DNA of 64,000 bases from Zoogloea sp. 1C4 (GTDB taxonomy: Bacteria; Pseudomonadota; Gammaproteobacteria; Burkholderiales; Rhodocyclaceae): the NCBI RefSeq assembly GCF_009469605.1, contig NZ_SSXU01000007.1:214631-278630 (forward strand), read 5' to 3'. This document shows positions 9,858 to 18,272 of the stretch, piece after piece. Position 1 is the stretch's first letter, and every line of letters begins with the position of its first letter. The position numbers and the translations under genes were made by a program. The notes under the pieces were generated by a model. That model did not search any database. It worked only from the letters and a program-made list of their open reading frames with translations, and had not been told where the DNA came from.

Positions 9858-10538
9858 TCAGGTGTCGGCCCACATGCGCAGCAGGTTGTGATAGGTGCCG
9901 GTGAGGGCGACGGTTTCGTCGCTTTCGCCATGGGCTTCGCGCAGGCGCATCAGGGCCATGTCCAGGTCGAACAGCAGGCGGCGCTGTTCGTCGCTGCGCA
10001 CCATGCTCTCGATCCACAGGAAGCACGCCAGCCGGTATCCCCGCGTCACCGGGGTGACCTGGTGGATGCTGGTGCCGGGGTAGAGCACCGCGTGGCCGGC
10101 GGGCAGCTTGACGCCGCGGTTGCCGTAGGTGTCCTGCACCATCAGCTCGCCGCCTTCGTATTCGTCCGGATCGGCCAGGAAGACCGTGCACGAGACATCG
10201 GTGCGTACCCGCACGCCGTCGCCGCTGAAGCGGATCGCGTTATCCACGTGCTCGCCGTAGAAGGGCGTGTCGCCGCCGTAGCGGTTGACCCGCGGGGTGA
10301 AGATCTTCTTGGGCAGGGCGGCGGTGAGGACCAGGGGGTTGCGCTCGATGGCGCCGAGCACCGTGGCGCGGATGCTGCGTGCGGCCAGGCAGTCGTGGGG
10401 CAGCTGCTGGTTGAGCTTGACCGTGCGGGCCTGGGTGCCGGCGCTCTCGCGGCCGTCAGCCCAGGGGGCATCGGCGAGCAGGCGGCGGGCTTCGCGGACT
10501 TCGTCGGTGGTGAGGAGGTCGGGAATCTGCAGGAGCAT
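9858..10538 (-). CDS. piuC: PKHD-type Fe(II)/2-oxoglutarate hydroxylase PiuC/YbiX
   Basis: A 226-residue member of the PiuC/YbiX family that travels with catecholate siderophore receptors. The iron triad is visible as His97-x-Asp99 (YGEHVDN) and His159 (GTSIHQVTP), with the 2-oxoglutarate-binding Arg169 (RGYRLACF). The C-terminal helical tail is typical. It lies 79 nt downstream of fiu on the same strand, the order known from E. coli (fiu-ybiX). Its substrate is not established in the family; the context suggests a role in handling iron-siderophore complexes. Confidence 0.94.
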   Translation of the reverse strand: MLLQIPDLLTTDEVREARRLLADAPWADGRESAGTQARTVKLNQQLPHDCLAARSIRATVLGAIERNPLVLTAALPKKIFTPRVNRYGGDTPFYGEHVDNAIRFSGDGVRVRTDVSCTVFLADPDEYEGGELMVQDTYGNRGVKLPAGHAVLYPGTSIHQVTPVTRGYRLACFLWIESMVRSDEQRRLLFDLDMALMRLREAHGESDETVALTGTYHNLLRMWADT

Positions 10539-10587
10539 CGGCGTTGGGGGAGGTGGGGATTGGGAAATGGGTAGTGGGTAGTTGGGG

Positions 10588-10610
10588 GGCAGGGGCCCAC
10601 GGCCCCTGCC
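10588..10610 (-). terminator. GC-rich hairpin between fiu and piuC
   Basis: GGCAGGGG and CCCCTGCC pair around a 7-nt loop just after the fiu stop. No T-run follows on the coding strand, so it probably attenuates or protects mRNA rather than ending transcription fully. Confidence 0.4.
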
Positions 10611-10617
10611 GGCGCCG

Positions 10618-12897
10618 TCAGAACTTCAGGTTGGCGGTGAGGTAGAAGGTGCGGCCGAAGCCCGGCACGTAGTGGCCGGTGTAGAAGGCGTCGGCGTACA
10701 GCTTGTTGGTCACGTTGTTGAGGTTGGCCTTGAGCATCAGCTTGTCGGCGATGGCTTCGTATTCGGCCATCAGGTCAGCCGTCACGTAGCCCTGGGAGTA
10801 GAAGCCCGGGTTGCGGTTGGGCGTGAGCTTGGTGCGGGCGTTGATGCCCACGCCGGCGCGCAGCTTCTCGGTGAACTGGTAGCTGTTCCATAGGGTGCCT
10901 TGGTGCTTGGGGATCAGCGACGGGCGCTGGCCCTGGTTCTCGTCGTTGTTGGTGGGGCTCTTCACGTCGATCTCGGCGTCCCAGATCCAGGTGTAGGAAC
11001 CGAAGATCTCCCAGCGCGGGGTGATCTTGCCGGCCACGTCCATGTCGAGGCCGGTGGCGTGGCGCTTGCCCGACAGGGTGATGATGCTGGGCACCAGCGG
11101 GTCGGTGTTGCGCTCGTTGAGCTTGACGCCACGGAACAGCGCCATGCGGGTGCTCATGGTGCGGCTGGCGTTCTCGATGCGGCCGCCCAGTTCCATGTTG
11201 ATGGCCTTCTCCGGCGGCACGTCCACCGTCGAGGCGCTGTACGAGTAGGTGTCGCCCGAGGTGTTGAAGGAGGTGGCGTAGGAGAGGTGGTAGGACTCGC
11301 GCTCGCTCGGCTGGTAGAGCAGGCCCACGCGCTGGCTGGGCTTGTAGATGGCCTGCTGGTAGTGGGTGACGGCGCCGGTGGTGAGGTTGAACTGGTCGAA
11401 CTGGCCCGACATGGCGTCGTAGCGCAGGCCGGCGAGGAACTTCCAGTGGGGGATGAATTCGATCAGATCCTGGGCGTAGATGCCGCCGGCGAAGCTCTCG
11501 AACTCGGAGGTCTTGCCCGGCACGCGCAGGCTTTCGGGCACGCCCACGCCGTCGTCGGGGGTGCCAACGGTGGTGGTGGGCTTGGTAATGTTGATGCCGC
11601 CCTGGGCGGCGGTGCGGGCGCCGAATACTCGCTTCTTCTCCCACGCGAAGTCGACGCCAGCCTGGGCGTTGTGCTTCATGCCCCAGGCTTCGAACTTGCT
11701 GGACAGATCGCTCTGGGCCAGCAGGTTTTCGTAGCTCTGCATCTTGGGCTGGAAGCCACGGGTGAGCACGGTGGCGTCGCTGAAGGTGTCGAGCGTGGCG
11801 GCCACGCCGCCCGGCTGCAGGCTGGCGGCGCCCAGGCGCACGGTGCTGGCGCGCTGGTCGCGGGTGAAATCGCCCTTGCGCACCTTGGTGACGAGCTCGG
11901 TGTCGTTGGAGAAGCGGTGGGTGTGGGTCAGCGTGCCGTAGGTGGCGGTGCCGTAGTTGCGGTCGCTGGCCATGCCGTAATAGTTTTTCGGGTCCACCGG
12001 CAGCATGGTGGTCTGGGAGACCGGAGCGCCGGCGTACTTGCGGATCCAGGGCAGGCCGTAGTTGATGCCGTTGTTGTTCTCGAGGCGGAACAGGCCGACC
12101 TCGAACTCGTCGCGCCCGCCGATGCCCCAGCGGTAGTCGGCGGCCACGCCCTGCTTGTCGAGGCTGGTGCCGGCGCCGTTGTTGTCGGCCTTGGTGCGCA
12201 TGGCGTTGATGCGCAGCGCGGCGTCGTCGTCGGTCTTGATGTTGATGTCGGCCACCACGCGGTGGTAGCTGTGGCTGCCCACGGTCACGTCGATCTGGTT
12301 CTCGTCGATCAGCCGGGCCTGCTTGTTGACCTGGTTGACCGCGCCGCCGGTGGAGCCGCGGCCGAACAGCATCGACGCGGAGCCGCGCAGCACTTCGACG
12401 CGCTCCATGTTGAAGGTGTCGCGGTCGTAGAAGCCCGGGTCGCGCATGCCGTCGATGAAGATGTCGCCCGTGGTGTTGAGCGGGAAACCACGCAGGCGGA
12501 TGTCTTCCTCGCCGCCTTCGGCCGCCAGGAAGGTGACGCCGGACGTCATCTTGAGGGCTTCCTTGATGGTGTCGATCTTGCGGTCGTCCATCAGCTTTTC
12601 GGTGACCACGGTGATGGACTGGGGAATGTCGCGCAGTTCCTGCTTGCCCTTGCCGATGCGGGTGGTGGTGGTGCGCAGGCTGTCCTTGCCCTGGGGCTCG
12701 GCTTCGGCGGCGGCTTTCACGACCACCGGCTTGAGGGTCTTGGCGTCGTCGTCGGCCGCCGCGGGCGCGCCCTGGGCCCAGCCGCTCATCGAGGCAGCAA
12801 ACATCAGCGCGCCCAGGGGCAGGGTGGCCGGATTGGTGTTGGGGGAAGACTGCGGTCGGGGTGCCGGCGCGGGGCGGCGGATTTTTTTGTTAGCCAT
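10618..12897 (-). CDS. fiu: TonB-dependent catecholate siderophore receptor (Fiu-like)
   Basis: An outer-membrane ferric-siderophore receptor of 759 residues. It has an export signal ending near SGWAQG-APA, a TonB-box-like stretch (LKPVVVKA), a plug domain (about 85-200; [56 protein letters not shown]), then a beta-barrel ending in a terminal Phe (FYLTANLKF). These plug motifs match the Fiu/FiuA branch. ATG 12897 has GGAGG five bases upstream. A Fur-box-like site overlaps a promoter 125-150 bp upstream. It is the first gene of a likely iron-repressed unit with piuC. Confidence 0.93.
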   Translation of the reverse strand: MANKKIRRPAPAPRPQSSPNTNPATLPLGALMFAASMSGWAQGAPAAADDDAKTLKPVVVKAAAEAEPQGKDSLRTTTTRIGKGKQELRDIPQSITVVTEKLMDDRKIDTIKEALKMTSGVTFLAAEGGEEDIRLRGFPLNTTGDIFIDGMRDPGFYDRDTFNMERVEVLRGSASMLFGRGSTGGAVNQVNKQARLIDENQIDVTVGSHSYHRVVADINIKTDDDAALRINAMRTKADNNGAGTSLDKQGVAADYRWGIGGRDEFEVGLFRLENNNGINYGLPWIRKYAGAPVSQTTMLPVDPKNYYGMASDRNYGTATYGTLTHTHRFSNDTELVTKVRKGDFTRDQRASTVRLGAASLQPGGVAATLDTFSDATVLTRGFQPKMQSYENLLAQSDLSSKFEAWGMKHNAQAGVDFAWEKKRVFGARTAAQGGINITKPTTTVGTPDDGVGVPESLRVPGKTSEFESFAGGIYAQDLIEFIPHWKFLAGLRYDAMSGQFDQFNLTTGAVTHYQQAIYKPSQRVGLLYQPSERESYHLSYATSFNTSGDTYSYSASTVDVPPEKAINMELGGRIENASRTMSTRMALFRGVKLNERNTDPLVPSIITLSGKRHATGLDMDVAGKITPRWEIFGSYTWIWDAEIDVKSPTNNDENQGQRPSLIPKHQGTLWNSYQFTEKLRAGVGINARTKLTPNRNPGFYSQGYVTADLMAEYEAIADKLMLKANLNNVTNKLYADAFYTGHYVPGFGRTFYLTANLKF

Positions 12898-13019
12898 GTC
12901 GGCCTCCGGAGATGAAGCGCCCAGGAAGGGCGTTGGGGTTCATGACCTGAGGCTGGCTGGCTAGGAGTTGGAAGCGCGCGAAGCGGCAACGGCTGGCTTG
13001 CCCGAAAGATCTGGTAACA

Positions 13020-13049
13020 ATGGTATTGCAAATACGAATGATTCGCAAT
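13020..13049 (-). promoter_or_regulatory. fiu promoter with overlapping Fur-box-like palindrome
   Basis: On the minus strand TTGCGA (13048-13043) and TACCAT (13025-13020) are separated by 17 nt and could be -35/-10. They bracket TTGCGAATCATTCGTATTTGCAA, a palindrome whose GCGAATNATTCG core resembles Fur boxes of beta- and gammaproteobacteria. Iron-replete repression of fiu-piuC is the inference. Confidence 0.65.
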
Positions 13050-13143
13050 AAAGAATCTGGCGCAAGGAAGTGAAAAGTGCCGCTTGCCGCGCGGCGCTGG
13101 TGAAAGCCGCGGGCGATGTGGCGTACGGCGGGCGTAAACGGCA

Positions 13144-13175
13144 GACGGGGGCGATGCGCGTGCATCACCCCCGTC
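13144..13175 (-). terminator. Hairpin after the second TonB receptor gene
   Basis: GACGGGGG-C-GATGC pairs with GCATC-A-CCCCCGTC, a 13-bp stem with one mismatch and a very short loop, about 40 nt after the stop. Only a weak T-run follows. Confidence 0.5.
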
Positions 13176-13216
13176 AGGGCTGGCTTGCAGTCAGGCGGCG
13201 GGCGCTGCCGGCCGGC

Positions 13217-15220
13217 TTACCAGGTGTAGCGGGCGTTCACCCCGACCATGCCGTTACGGCCCGGGGCGGGCTCGTAGTAGCGGCCGTTGCCGTCACCGAC
13301 GATCACCGAGCCGATGTAGTTGCGGTCGAACAGGTTGTCGATGCGGGCGAACTCGGTGAAGCGCCACGGGCCGGCCTTCTGCTCGGCGCTCACGCGCACG
13401 TTGGCGATTGCGTAGGACGGCGCCGGGGTGGCGGTGTTGGCATCGTTCACGTAGGTGCGGCTGCGGTAGATGCCTTCGATGGCGGCGGTGACGCCGGGCG
13501 CGGGCTTCCAGGCCAGATCGCCGAAGGCCGAGGTGCGCGGGATGCCGGGCATGGTGTTGCCGGCATCCACCGGGGTGGTGCTGGCAAAGCCTTCGTCGTA
13601 GATCGCCCGCAGCATGGTGAAGGCGAAGCGGCTGGTGAGGTCGCGACGCCAGGCGGTGTCGAAGGCCAGCTCGACGCCCTGACGCAGGGTCTTGCCGGCG
13701 TTCTGGTAGCTGGTGCGGCCACCGCTGGAGGCGAGGACGACCAGTTCGTCGTCGGTCTTGACCTGGAAGAGGGCGAGATTGACCCGGCTGCTGTTGCCGA
13801 CCAGGGCCTTCACGCCGGTTTCCAGGTGCTCGCTTCTGGCCGGGCTGAGGCCGAAGTTGAAGCCGGTGGTGGGCGTCGCGTAGAACATTTCGTTCAGCGT
13901 CGGCGTCTCGAAGCCGCGGGCGGCGCTGGCGTAGAGATTGACCGCGGGGTTGAGCTTGTAGACCACGCCCAGCACCGGCGTGGTCTTGCTGTAGTTGCGG
14001 CTGCCGCTGTCGTCGCCGTTGATGCCGACGATGTACTTGTCGTCCACCGAGAACTTGACGGCGCTGTAGCGCAGGCCGCCGCTCACGATCCAGTCGCCAC
14101 GCTGCCACTCGCTCTGGATGTAGGTGCCGGTGCTCTCGACGTTGTCCACTTCCTTGCGGCGCAGGGTGCTCTTCACGCCGCTGCGGTTGTCGTAGCCGCT
14201 GCGGTTGTCCTTGCTCACGTCGTAGTCGGTGCCGAAGGTGGTGGTCAGCTTGCCACCGCCGGCCTGGCGCACGGCGATCCAGCGGCCGCCGACGCCGTAA
14301 AAGTCGCGGTCGAAGTCCACCACGCCGCCAGAGCCGCGGGTGATGGCGGAGGGAGACGACGGGGCGATGGCCTGGTACTGGATCACGCTGCGCTGGCCGC
14401 TGTACGCCGAGAGCTGCAGGGTGTCGGGGCCGAAGCGGCGCTCGTAGGTGACGCCGCCCTGCAGGTGGTCGATGCTCTTGCGGGTGTTGTAGGTGGTGGC
14501 CGGGGTCGGGCTGGTCCCGGTGCCCGGGTCGATGGCACGGGGGTTGTTCTTGTAGCTCGCCCAGGTGACGCCCAGCGGATCGTCCGCCCGCTGCCAGAAG
14601 CCATTGACGACGAAGGTGAGCTTGCTCACGTCGTCCGGCTTGGTGGTGATCTTGGCGAAGGCCTGCTCGCGGGTGGCGGCGCTGTGGTCGCGGTAGCCGT
14701 CGGTCTTGAGGCGGGTGGCGTCGATCACGTAGCCGAGGCCTTCGAGCTGGCCCTGGGCGTTGATCTCGGCCTTGGTGGTGCCGTAGCTGCCAGCGGCAAA
14801 GCCGCCTTCAATGCTGGGCCGGCCGGTGGGTTCGCGGGTGAACAGCTGGATCACGCCGCCGGAGTGGTTGCCGTAGATCGCCGAGTAGGGGCCGCGCAGC
14901 ACTTCCATGCGCTCGGCCATGTCGAGGTTGAAGGTGGCGGCCTGGCCCTGGCCGTCGGGCATCGAGGCGGGGATGCCATCGGCGATGAGCTTCACGCCGC
15001 GCACGCCGAAGGCCGAGCGGGCGCCGAAGCCGCGGGTGGAGATCTGCAGATCCTGGGCGTAGTTCTGGCGGTTGTTGGCGATAACGCCGGGCACGGCCAC
15101 GAGGGCTTCGGATGCGTTGATGCGCGGCTGGCCGGCGGTGATCTGGTCGCGGTCGAGCACGTCGATGGCGGCCGGCATGTCGAAGCTGGCTGCTTCAGCG
15201 CGGCTGCCGGTTACGACCAC
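13217..15220 (-). CDS. TonB-dependent receptor, signal peptide out of frame with its start
   Basis: An outer-membrane receptor with a TonB box (LNPVVVTGSR), a plug (about the first 130 residues; STRGFGARSAFGVRGVKL, ERMEVLRGPYSAIYGNHSGG) and a barrel ending ...VGVNARYTW. It resembles PupB/FecA-like or OprC-like receptors; the substrate is unknown. The first usable in-frame start is GTG 15220, inside the TonB box, which would give no signal peptide. Upstream in the same frame lies an excellent signal sequence (FTLAPIALALTSALAGIAHA) with no start codon. ATG 15324, with GGAG 7 nt upstream, begins that peptide only if one C is added to the C6 tract just after it. The gene is thus either frameshifted, phase-variable, or miscalled by one base. 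Confidence 0.88.
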   Translation of the reverse strand: MVVTGSRAEAASFDMPAAIDVLDRDQITAGQPRINASEALVAVPGVIANNRQNYAQDLQISTRGFGARSAFGVRGVKLIADGIPASMPDGQGQAATFNLDMAERMEVLRGPYSAIYGNHSGGVIQLFTREPTGRPSIEGGFAAGSYGTTKAEINAQGQLEGLGYVIDATRLKTDGYRDHSAATREQAFAKITTKPDDVSKLTFVVNGFWQRADDPLGVTWASYKNNPRAIDPGTGTSPTPATTYNTRKSIDHLQGGVTYERRFGPDTLQLSAYSGQRSVIQYQAIAPSSPSAITRGSGGVVDFDRDFYGVGGRWIAVRQAGGGKLTTTFGTDYDVSKDNRSGYDNRSGVKSTLRRKEVDNVESTGTYIQSEWQRGDWIVSGGLRYSAVKFSVDDKYIVGINGDDSGSRNYSKTTPVLGVVYKLNPAVNLYASAARGFETPTLNEMFYATPTTGFNFGLSPARSEHLETGVKALVGNSSRVNLALFQVKTDDELVVLASSGGRTSYQNAGKTLRQGVELAFDTAWRRDLTSRFAFTMLRAIYDEGFASTTPVDAGNTMPGIPRTSAFGDLAWKPAPGVTAAIEGIYRSRTYVNDANTATPAPSYAIANVRVSAEQKAGPWRFTEFARIDNLFDRNYIGSVIVGDGNGRYYEPAPGRNGMVGVNARYTW

Positions 15221-15315
15221 CGGGTTGAGGACGAGCGACGTGCTGTCGTCGGCTGCGTGGGCGATGCCGGCAAGGGCGGAAGTCAGGGCGAGGGCGATGG
15301 GGGCGAGGGTGAAAC

Positions 15316-15324
15316 GGGGGGCAT
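15316..15324 (-). other. Frameshift site: ATG followed by a six-C tract
   Basis: On the minus strand ATG is followed directly by six C and GTTTC. Read as written, the frame stops after 13 codons. With seven C it reads MPPRFTLAPIALAL and runs into the receptor frame. GGAG at 15332-15335 is correctly spaced for this ATG, which supports it as the ancestral start. Confidence 0.75.
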
Positions 15325-15387
15325 TCGGTGTCTCCGTGGGCGACTGTGGCTTTTTTGCGAAACATAGCGTGCCGGCGACCGGCGCGC

Positions 15388-15404
15388 ATCATGAAAATCG
15401 TGAT
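15388..15404. promoter_or_regulatory. Imperfect 17-bp palindrome in a divergent promoter region
   Basis: ATCATGAAAATCGTGAT has 7-nt arms with one mismatch around AAA. It lies between the leftward TonB receptor (about 65 bp from its ATG) and the rightward GGDEF gene (75 bp). A second hairpin, GGCACC / GGTGCC, follows at 15408-15430. The palindrome does not resemble a Fur box. A repressor operator shared by both genes is possible. Confidence 0.35.
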
Positions 15405-15478
15405 ATGGGCACCCTGTAACAGACGGTGCCGGGTGGTGCTCGCTATACTTCGTCGAATCCATGTTAACGACATAAGCC

Positions 15479-17509
15479 ATGCCTCCGCTTTGCCGGACCT
15501 TGAACGCCGCCCGCCGCGCCGCCGCGTTTCGCGTCGCGATGCTGTGGCTGTTGCTGGGCTGCGGGCAGGCAGTGTGGGCGCAGACCTCCGTGACCGTGCA
15601 GCTGCGCTGGCATCACGCCTTCCAGTTTGCGGGCTATTACGCGGCGGTCGAGAAGGGCTACTACAAGGAGGCCGGGCTGGCGGTGCAGCTCAAGGATGCG
15701 CGGCCGGGGCTGGACGTGGTGGACGAGGTGGTGTCCGGGCGAGCCGATTTTGGCATCGGCAACAGCGGCCTGCTGATCGACCGCCTGGCCGGCAAGCCGG
15801 TGGTGGTGCTGGCCACGATCTTCCAACATTCGCCGCTGGTGCTGCTGACCCGCCGGGAGCAGGGGGTGCCGTCCGTCCATGATCTGATCGGCAGGCGGGT
15901 GATGCTGGAGCCCGGCGCCGACGAGCTGCTCGCCTACCTGCGCAAGGAGCGCATCCCGGTCGAGCGGCTCAAGTTCGTGGAGCACACCTTCAACCCCCAG
16001 TCGCTCATCAACGGCGAGGTGGACGCGATCAGCGCCTATTCCTCCAACGAGCCGTATTTCCTTGAGGCGGCGGGGATCGACTATCAGGTCTACACGCCCC
16101 GATCGGCGGGGATCGACTTCTACGGCGACAACCTGTTCACCACCGAAGGCCTGCTCCGCCGCAGCCCCGAGACCGTCCAGGCCTTTCGCGAGGCGAGCCT
16201 GCGCGGCTGGCGCTACGCCCTCGACCATCCGGACGAGATCGCCCGGCTGATCCACACCCGCTACGAGAGCAAGCTGCCCCTCGAGTTCTTCCTCTTCGAG
16301 GCGCACCAGACGATTCCGCTGGTGCGGCCTGATCTGGTGGATGTGGGCTACATGAGCACCGGGCGCTGGAAGCACATCGCCGAGGTTTATGCCGAGATCG
16401 GCATGCTGCCCCGGGGTTTCGACTTCAAGGGGTTTCTCTACGAGCCCGTGCGGGATGACCTCAACGGCCTGCGCACCTACCTGGGCGCGGCGCTGGGCGT
16501 CATCGGGCTGATCACCCTGGTGGCGGCCTACATCCACCACATCAACCGGCGCCTGCACCGCAGCGTGGCCGAAACCCGCCGGGCGGCCGAACGGCTGGAA
16601 GCCAGCGAAGAGAAATACCGGCTCCTCACCGAGACGATGAAGGACGTGGTGTGGACGGTGGACACCGACACCCTGCGCTTCATCTACGTGAGCCCGTCGG
16701 TCGAGCGCCTGCGCGGCTACACCGCCGACGAGGCCCTCGCGATGCCCTTCGAGGCCACTTTCCTGCCCCGCGACGCCGACGAGATGCGCGCCCTGGTGCG
16801 CCAGCGGGCGCGCAGCTTCCTCGACAACCCCGACGGCCAGCCGCGCTTCTACACCGACGAGGTGGAGCAGCCCCGCAAGGACGGCAGCACGGTGTGGATC
16901 GAGGTGGTCACCACCTACTGCCGCAACCCGCGTACAGACAAGGTCGAGCTGCACGGGGTGAGCCGCGACATCTCCGAACGGCGGGCCAGCCAGGCGCGCA
17001 TCGCTTATATGGCCGAGCACGACATGCTCACCGATCTGCCCAACCGCACGCTGGTCACCGACCGTCTGCGCCAGGCGCTGGCGGCCGCCCGTCGCAACCG
17101 GCACCGGGTGGCGCTGCTGTACATCGACCTGGACCGCTTCAAGCCGGTGAACGACGCCTACGGCCACGCGGTGGGCGATCAGCTGCTGCGCGAGGCAGCG
17201 GTGCGGATGCGCCTGTGCGTGCGTGAATCCGACACCGTCGGGCGCTTTGGTGGCGACGAGTTCGTGGTGCTCCTGCCCCACATCGATTCCATCCACGACG
17301 CCGGACTGGTGGCCGAGAAGATCCGCGTGGCCCTCGCCGAATCCTTCCAGATCGACGGCCTGCGGCTCGATGTGTCGTCCAGCATCGGCATCGCCGTGTA
17401 TCCCGAGCACGGCGCCGACGACGTGAGCCTGCTGCTCCACGCCGATGGCGCCATGTACGCCGCCAAGCACGGGGGCCGCAATCGGGTGACGGTGTTTGGC
17501 GAAGACTGA
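15479..17509 (+). CDS. Diguanylate cyclase with periplasmic NMT1/SsuA-like binding domain and PAS
   Basis: A membrane sensor of 676 residues: a signal/TM segment at about 15-35, a periplasmic NMT1/THI5-type substrate-binding domain at about 38-300 (VTVQLRWHHAFQFAGYYAA, ADFGIGNSGLLIDRLAGKPVV), TM2 near 332-354, a short coiled coil, a PAS domain at about 375-500 (SEEKYRLLTETMKDVVWTVD), and a GGDEF domain at about 510-670 with an intact active site GRFGGDEFVVLL near residue 590. It should make cyclic-di-GMP in response to a small ligand; the binding domain is of the class that recognises pyrimidine/thiamine precursors or aromatic and sulfonate compounds. An upstream TATACT (15444-15449) may be its -10 box. 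The start is 16 nt downstream of the in-frame upstream sequence limit, without a strong Shine-Dalgarno. Confidence 0.9.
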   Translation: MPPLCRTLNAARRAAAFRVAMLWLLLGCGQAVWAQTSVTVQLRWHHAFQFAGYYAAVEKGYYKEAGLAVQLKDARPGLDVVDEVVSGRADFGIGNSGLLIDRLAGKPVVVLATIFQHSPLVLLTRREQGVPSVHDLIGRRVMLEPGADELLAYLRKERIPVERLKFVEHTFNPQSLINGEVDAISAYSSNEPYFLEAAGIDYQVYTPRSAGIDFYGDNLFTTEGLLRRSPETVQAFREASLRGWRYALDHPDEIARLIHTRYESKLPLEFFLFEAHQTIPLVRPDLVDVGYMSTGRWKHIAEVYAEIGMLPRGFDFKGFLYEPVRDDLNGLRTYLGAALGVIGLITLVAAYIHHINRRLHRSVAETRRAAERLEASEEKYRLLTETMKDVVWTVDTDTLRFIYVSPSVERLRGYTADEALAMPFEATFLPRDADEMRALVRQRARSFLDNPDGQPRFYTDEVEQPRKDGSTVWIEVVTTYCRNPRTDKVELHGVSRDISERRASQARIAYMAEHDMLTDLPNRTLVTDRLRQALAAARRNRHRVALLYIDLDRFKPVNDAYGHAVGDQLLREAAVRMRLCVRESDTVGRFGGDEFVVLLPHIDSIHDAGLVAEKIRVALAESFQIDGLRLDVSSSIGIAVYPEHGADDVSLLLHADGAMYAAKHGGRNRVTVFGED

Positions 17510-17648
17510 GACGCCCGTCGCATACCCTTACAGTTTCTTACTGCCTTGCCGTTCTTGCGCTTCTACAGTGGGCGCGGTGGCCGGTATTGCCTTGCAGGTT
17601 TCCGGCCGATCCTTGCCCGACGTGCAAGAACGAACAGGAACCCCACGC

Positions 17649-18179
17649 ATGTCTTCCATGAAGCGAATCTTGAGCGCGGCGCTCCTCGCCGCGGCAGCCC
17701 AGGGCGCGATGGCCACCGATGTCGGCGTGTCGATCGGCATCGGCGATCCCAACTTCTACGGGCGCATCGACATCGGCAATTTTCCCCGGCCGGTGCTGAT
17801 GTATCCCAATCCGGTGGTGATCAGGCCGGCGCCGTATGCCGCCGCGCCCCTCTACCTGCGCGTGCCCCCCGGCCATGCCCGCGACTGGCGGCGTCACTGC
17901 AGGCGCTACGACGCCTGCGGCGTGCCGGTCTATTTCGTGCAGGACGGCTGGTATCGCAACGTCTATGCCCCGCGCTACCGGGCCGAATATGGTGGCCATT
18001 ACGACCGCCGCGACGAGCGCCGGGACGATCGTTTCGATGATCGCCGGGATCGCCGCGACGACCGCTTTGACGACCGCCGAGACCGTCGTGAGGATCGCCG
18101 CGATGACCGGCGCGCCGAGCGTTTCGACGAGCGAGGCGGGCAGGGGCACGGTCATGGGCATGGCCGCGGCCGTGACTGA
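17649..18179 (+). CDS. Exported protein with Arg/Asp-rich repeats and His-Gly tail
   Basis: A protein of 176 residues with no recognised function. A signal peptide (MKRILSAALLAAAAQGAMA) precedes a short conserved segment (VSIGIGDPNFYGRIDIG, RPVLMYPNPVVI) seen in small periplasmic proteins of betaproteobacteria. The C-terminal third is a repeat of RRD/DRFDDRRDRR units ending in GHGHGHGRG. The alternating Arg/Asp charge suggests a disordered, self-associating segment, and the His-Gly tail could bind metal ions. ATG 17649 was chosen because AGGAA lies 9 nt upstream and the signal peptide begins there; a longer frame into the GGDEF gene is spurious. Confidence 0.75.
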   Translation: MSSMKRILSAALLAAAAQGAMATDVGVSIGIGDPNFYGRIDIGNFPRPVLMYPNPVVIRPAPYAAAPLYLRVPPGHARDWRRHCRRYDACGVPVYFVQDGWYRNVYAPRYRAEYGGHYDRRDERRDDRFDDRRDRRDDRFDDRRDRREDRRDDRRAERFDERGGQGHGHGHGRGRD

Positions 18180-18272
18180 TCCAGCCTGTTCCTGATCAAG
18201 GCGTCGGCGGGCGGTGCGGGATAGCGTTGGGGCTCCGGCCTTCAGGGTCGAACCTCTTTTCCTGCTGCGCCC

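Larger units (their letters stand above)
12898..13216. other. Intergenic region between the two TonB receptor genes (319 bases)
   Basis: It holds the leader and Fur-type promoter of fiu on its left (13020-13049) and a strong hairpin after the second receptor gene on its right (13144-13175). An open frame starting at 13070 on the plus strand is antisense to the receptor gene and has no recognisable protein. No small RNA gene could be identified. Confidence 0.6.

Noticed and set aside
10900..15367. Two long plus-strand open frames antisense to the TonB receptor genes
   Set aside because: Low-complexity Val/Ala/Gly-rich translations without motifs; the minus-strand receptor genes explain the region fully.
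15325..15478. Possible cobalamin or other riboswitch before the second TonB receptor
   Set aside because: No B12-box or other conserved riboswitch core was seen; only short hairpins.
18186..18199. CTGTT-N4-ATCAA upstream of nnrS as a Dnr site
   Set aside because: One half-site is poor and no promoter is visible; mentioned only as weak context.
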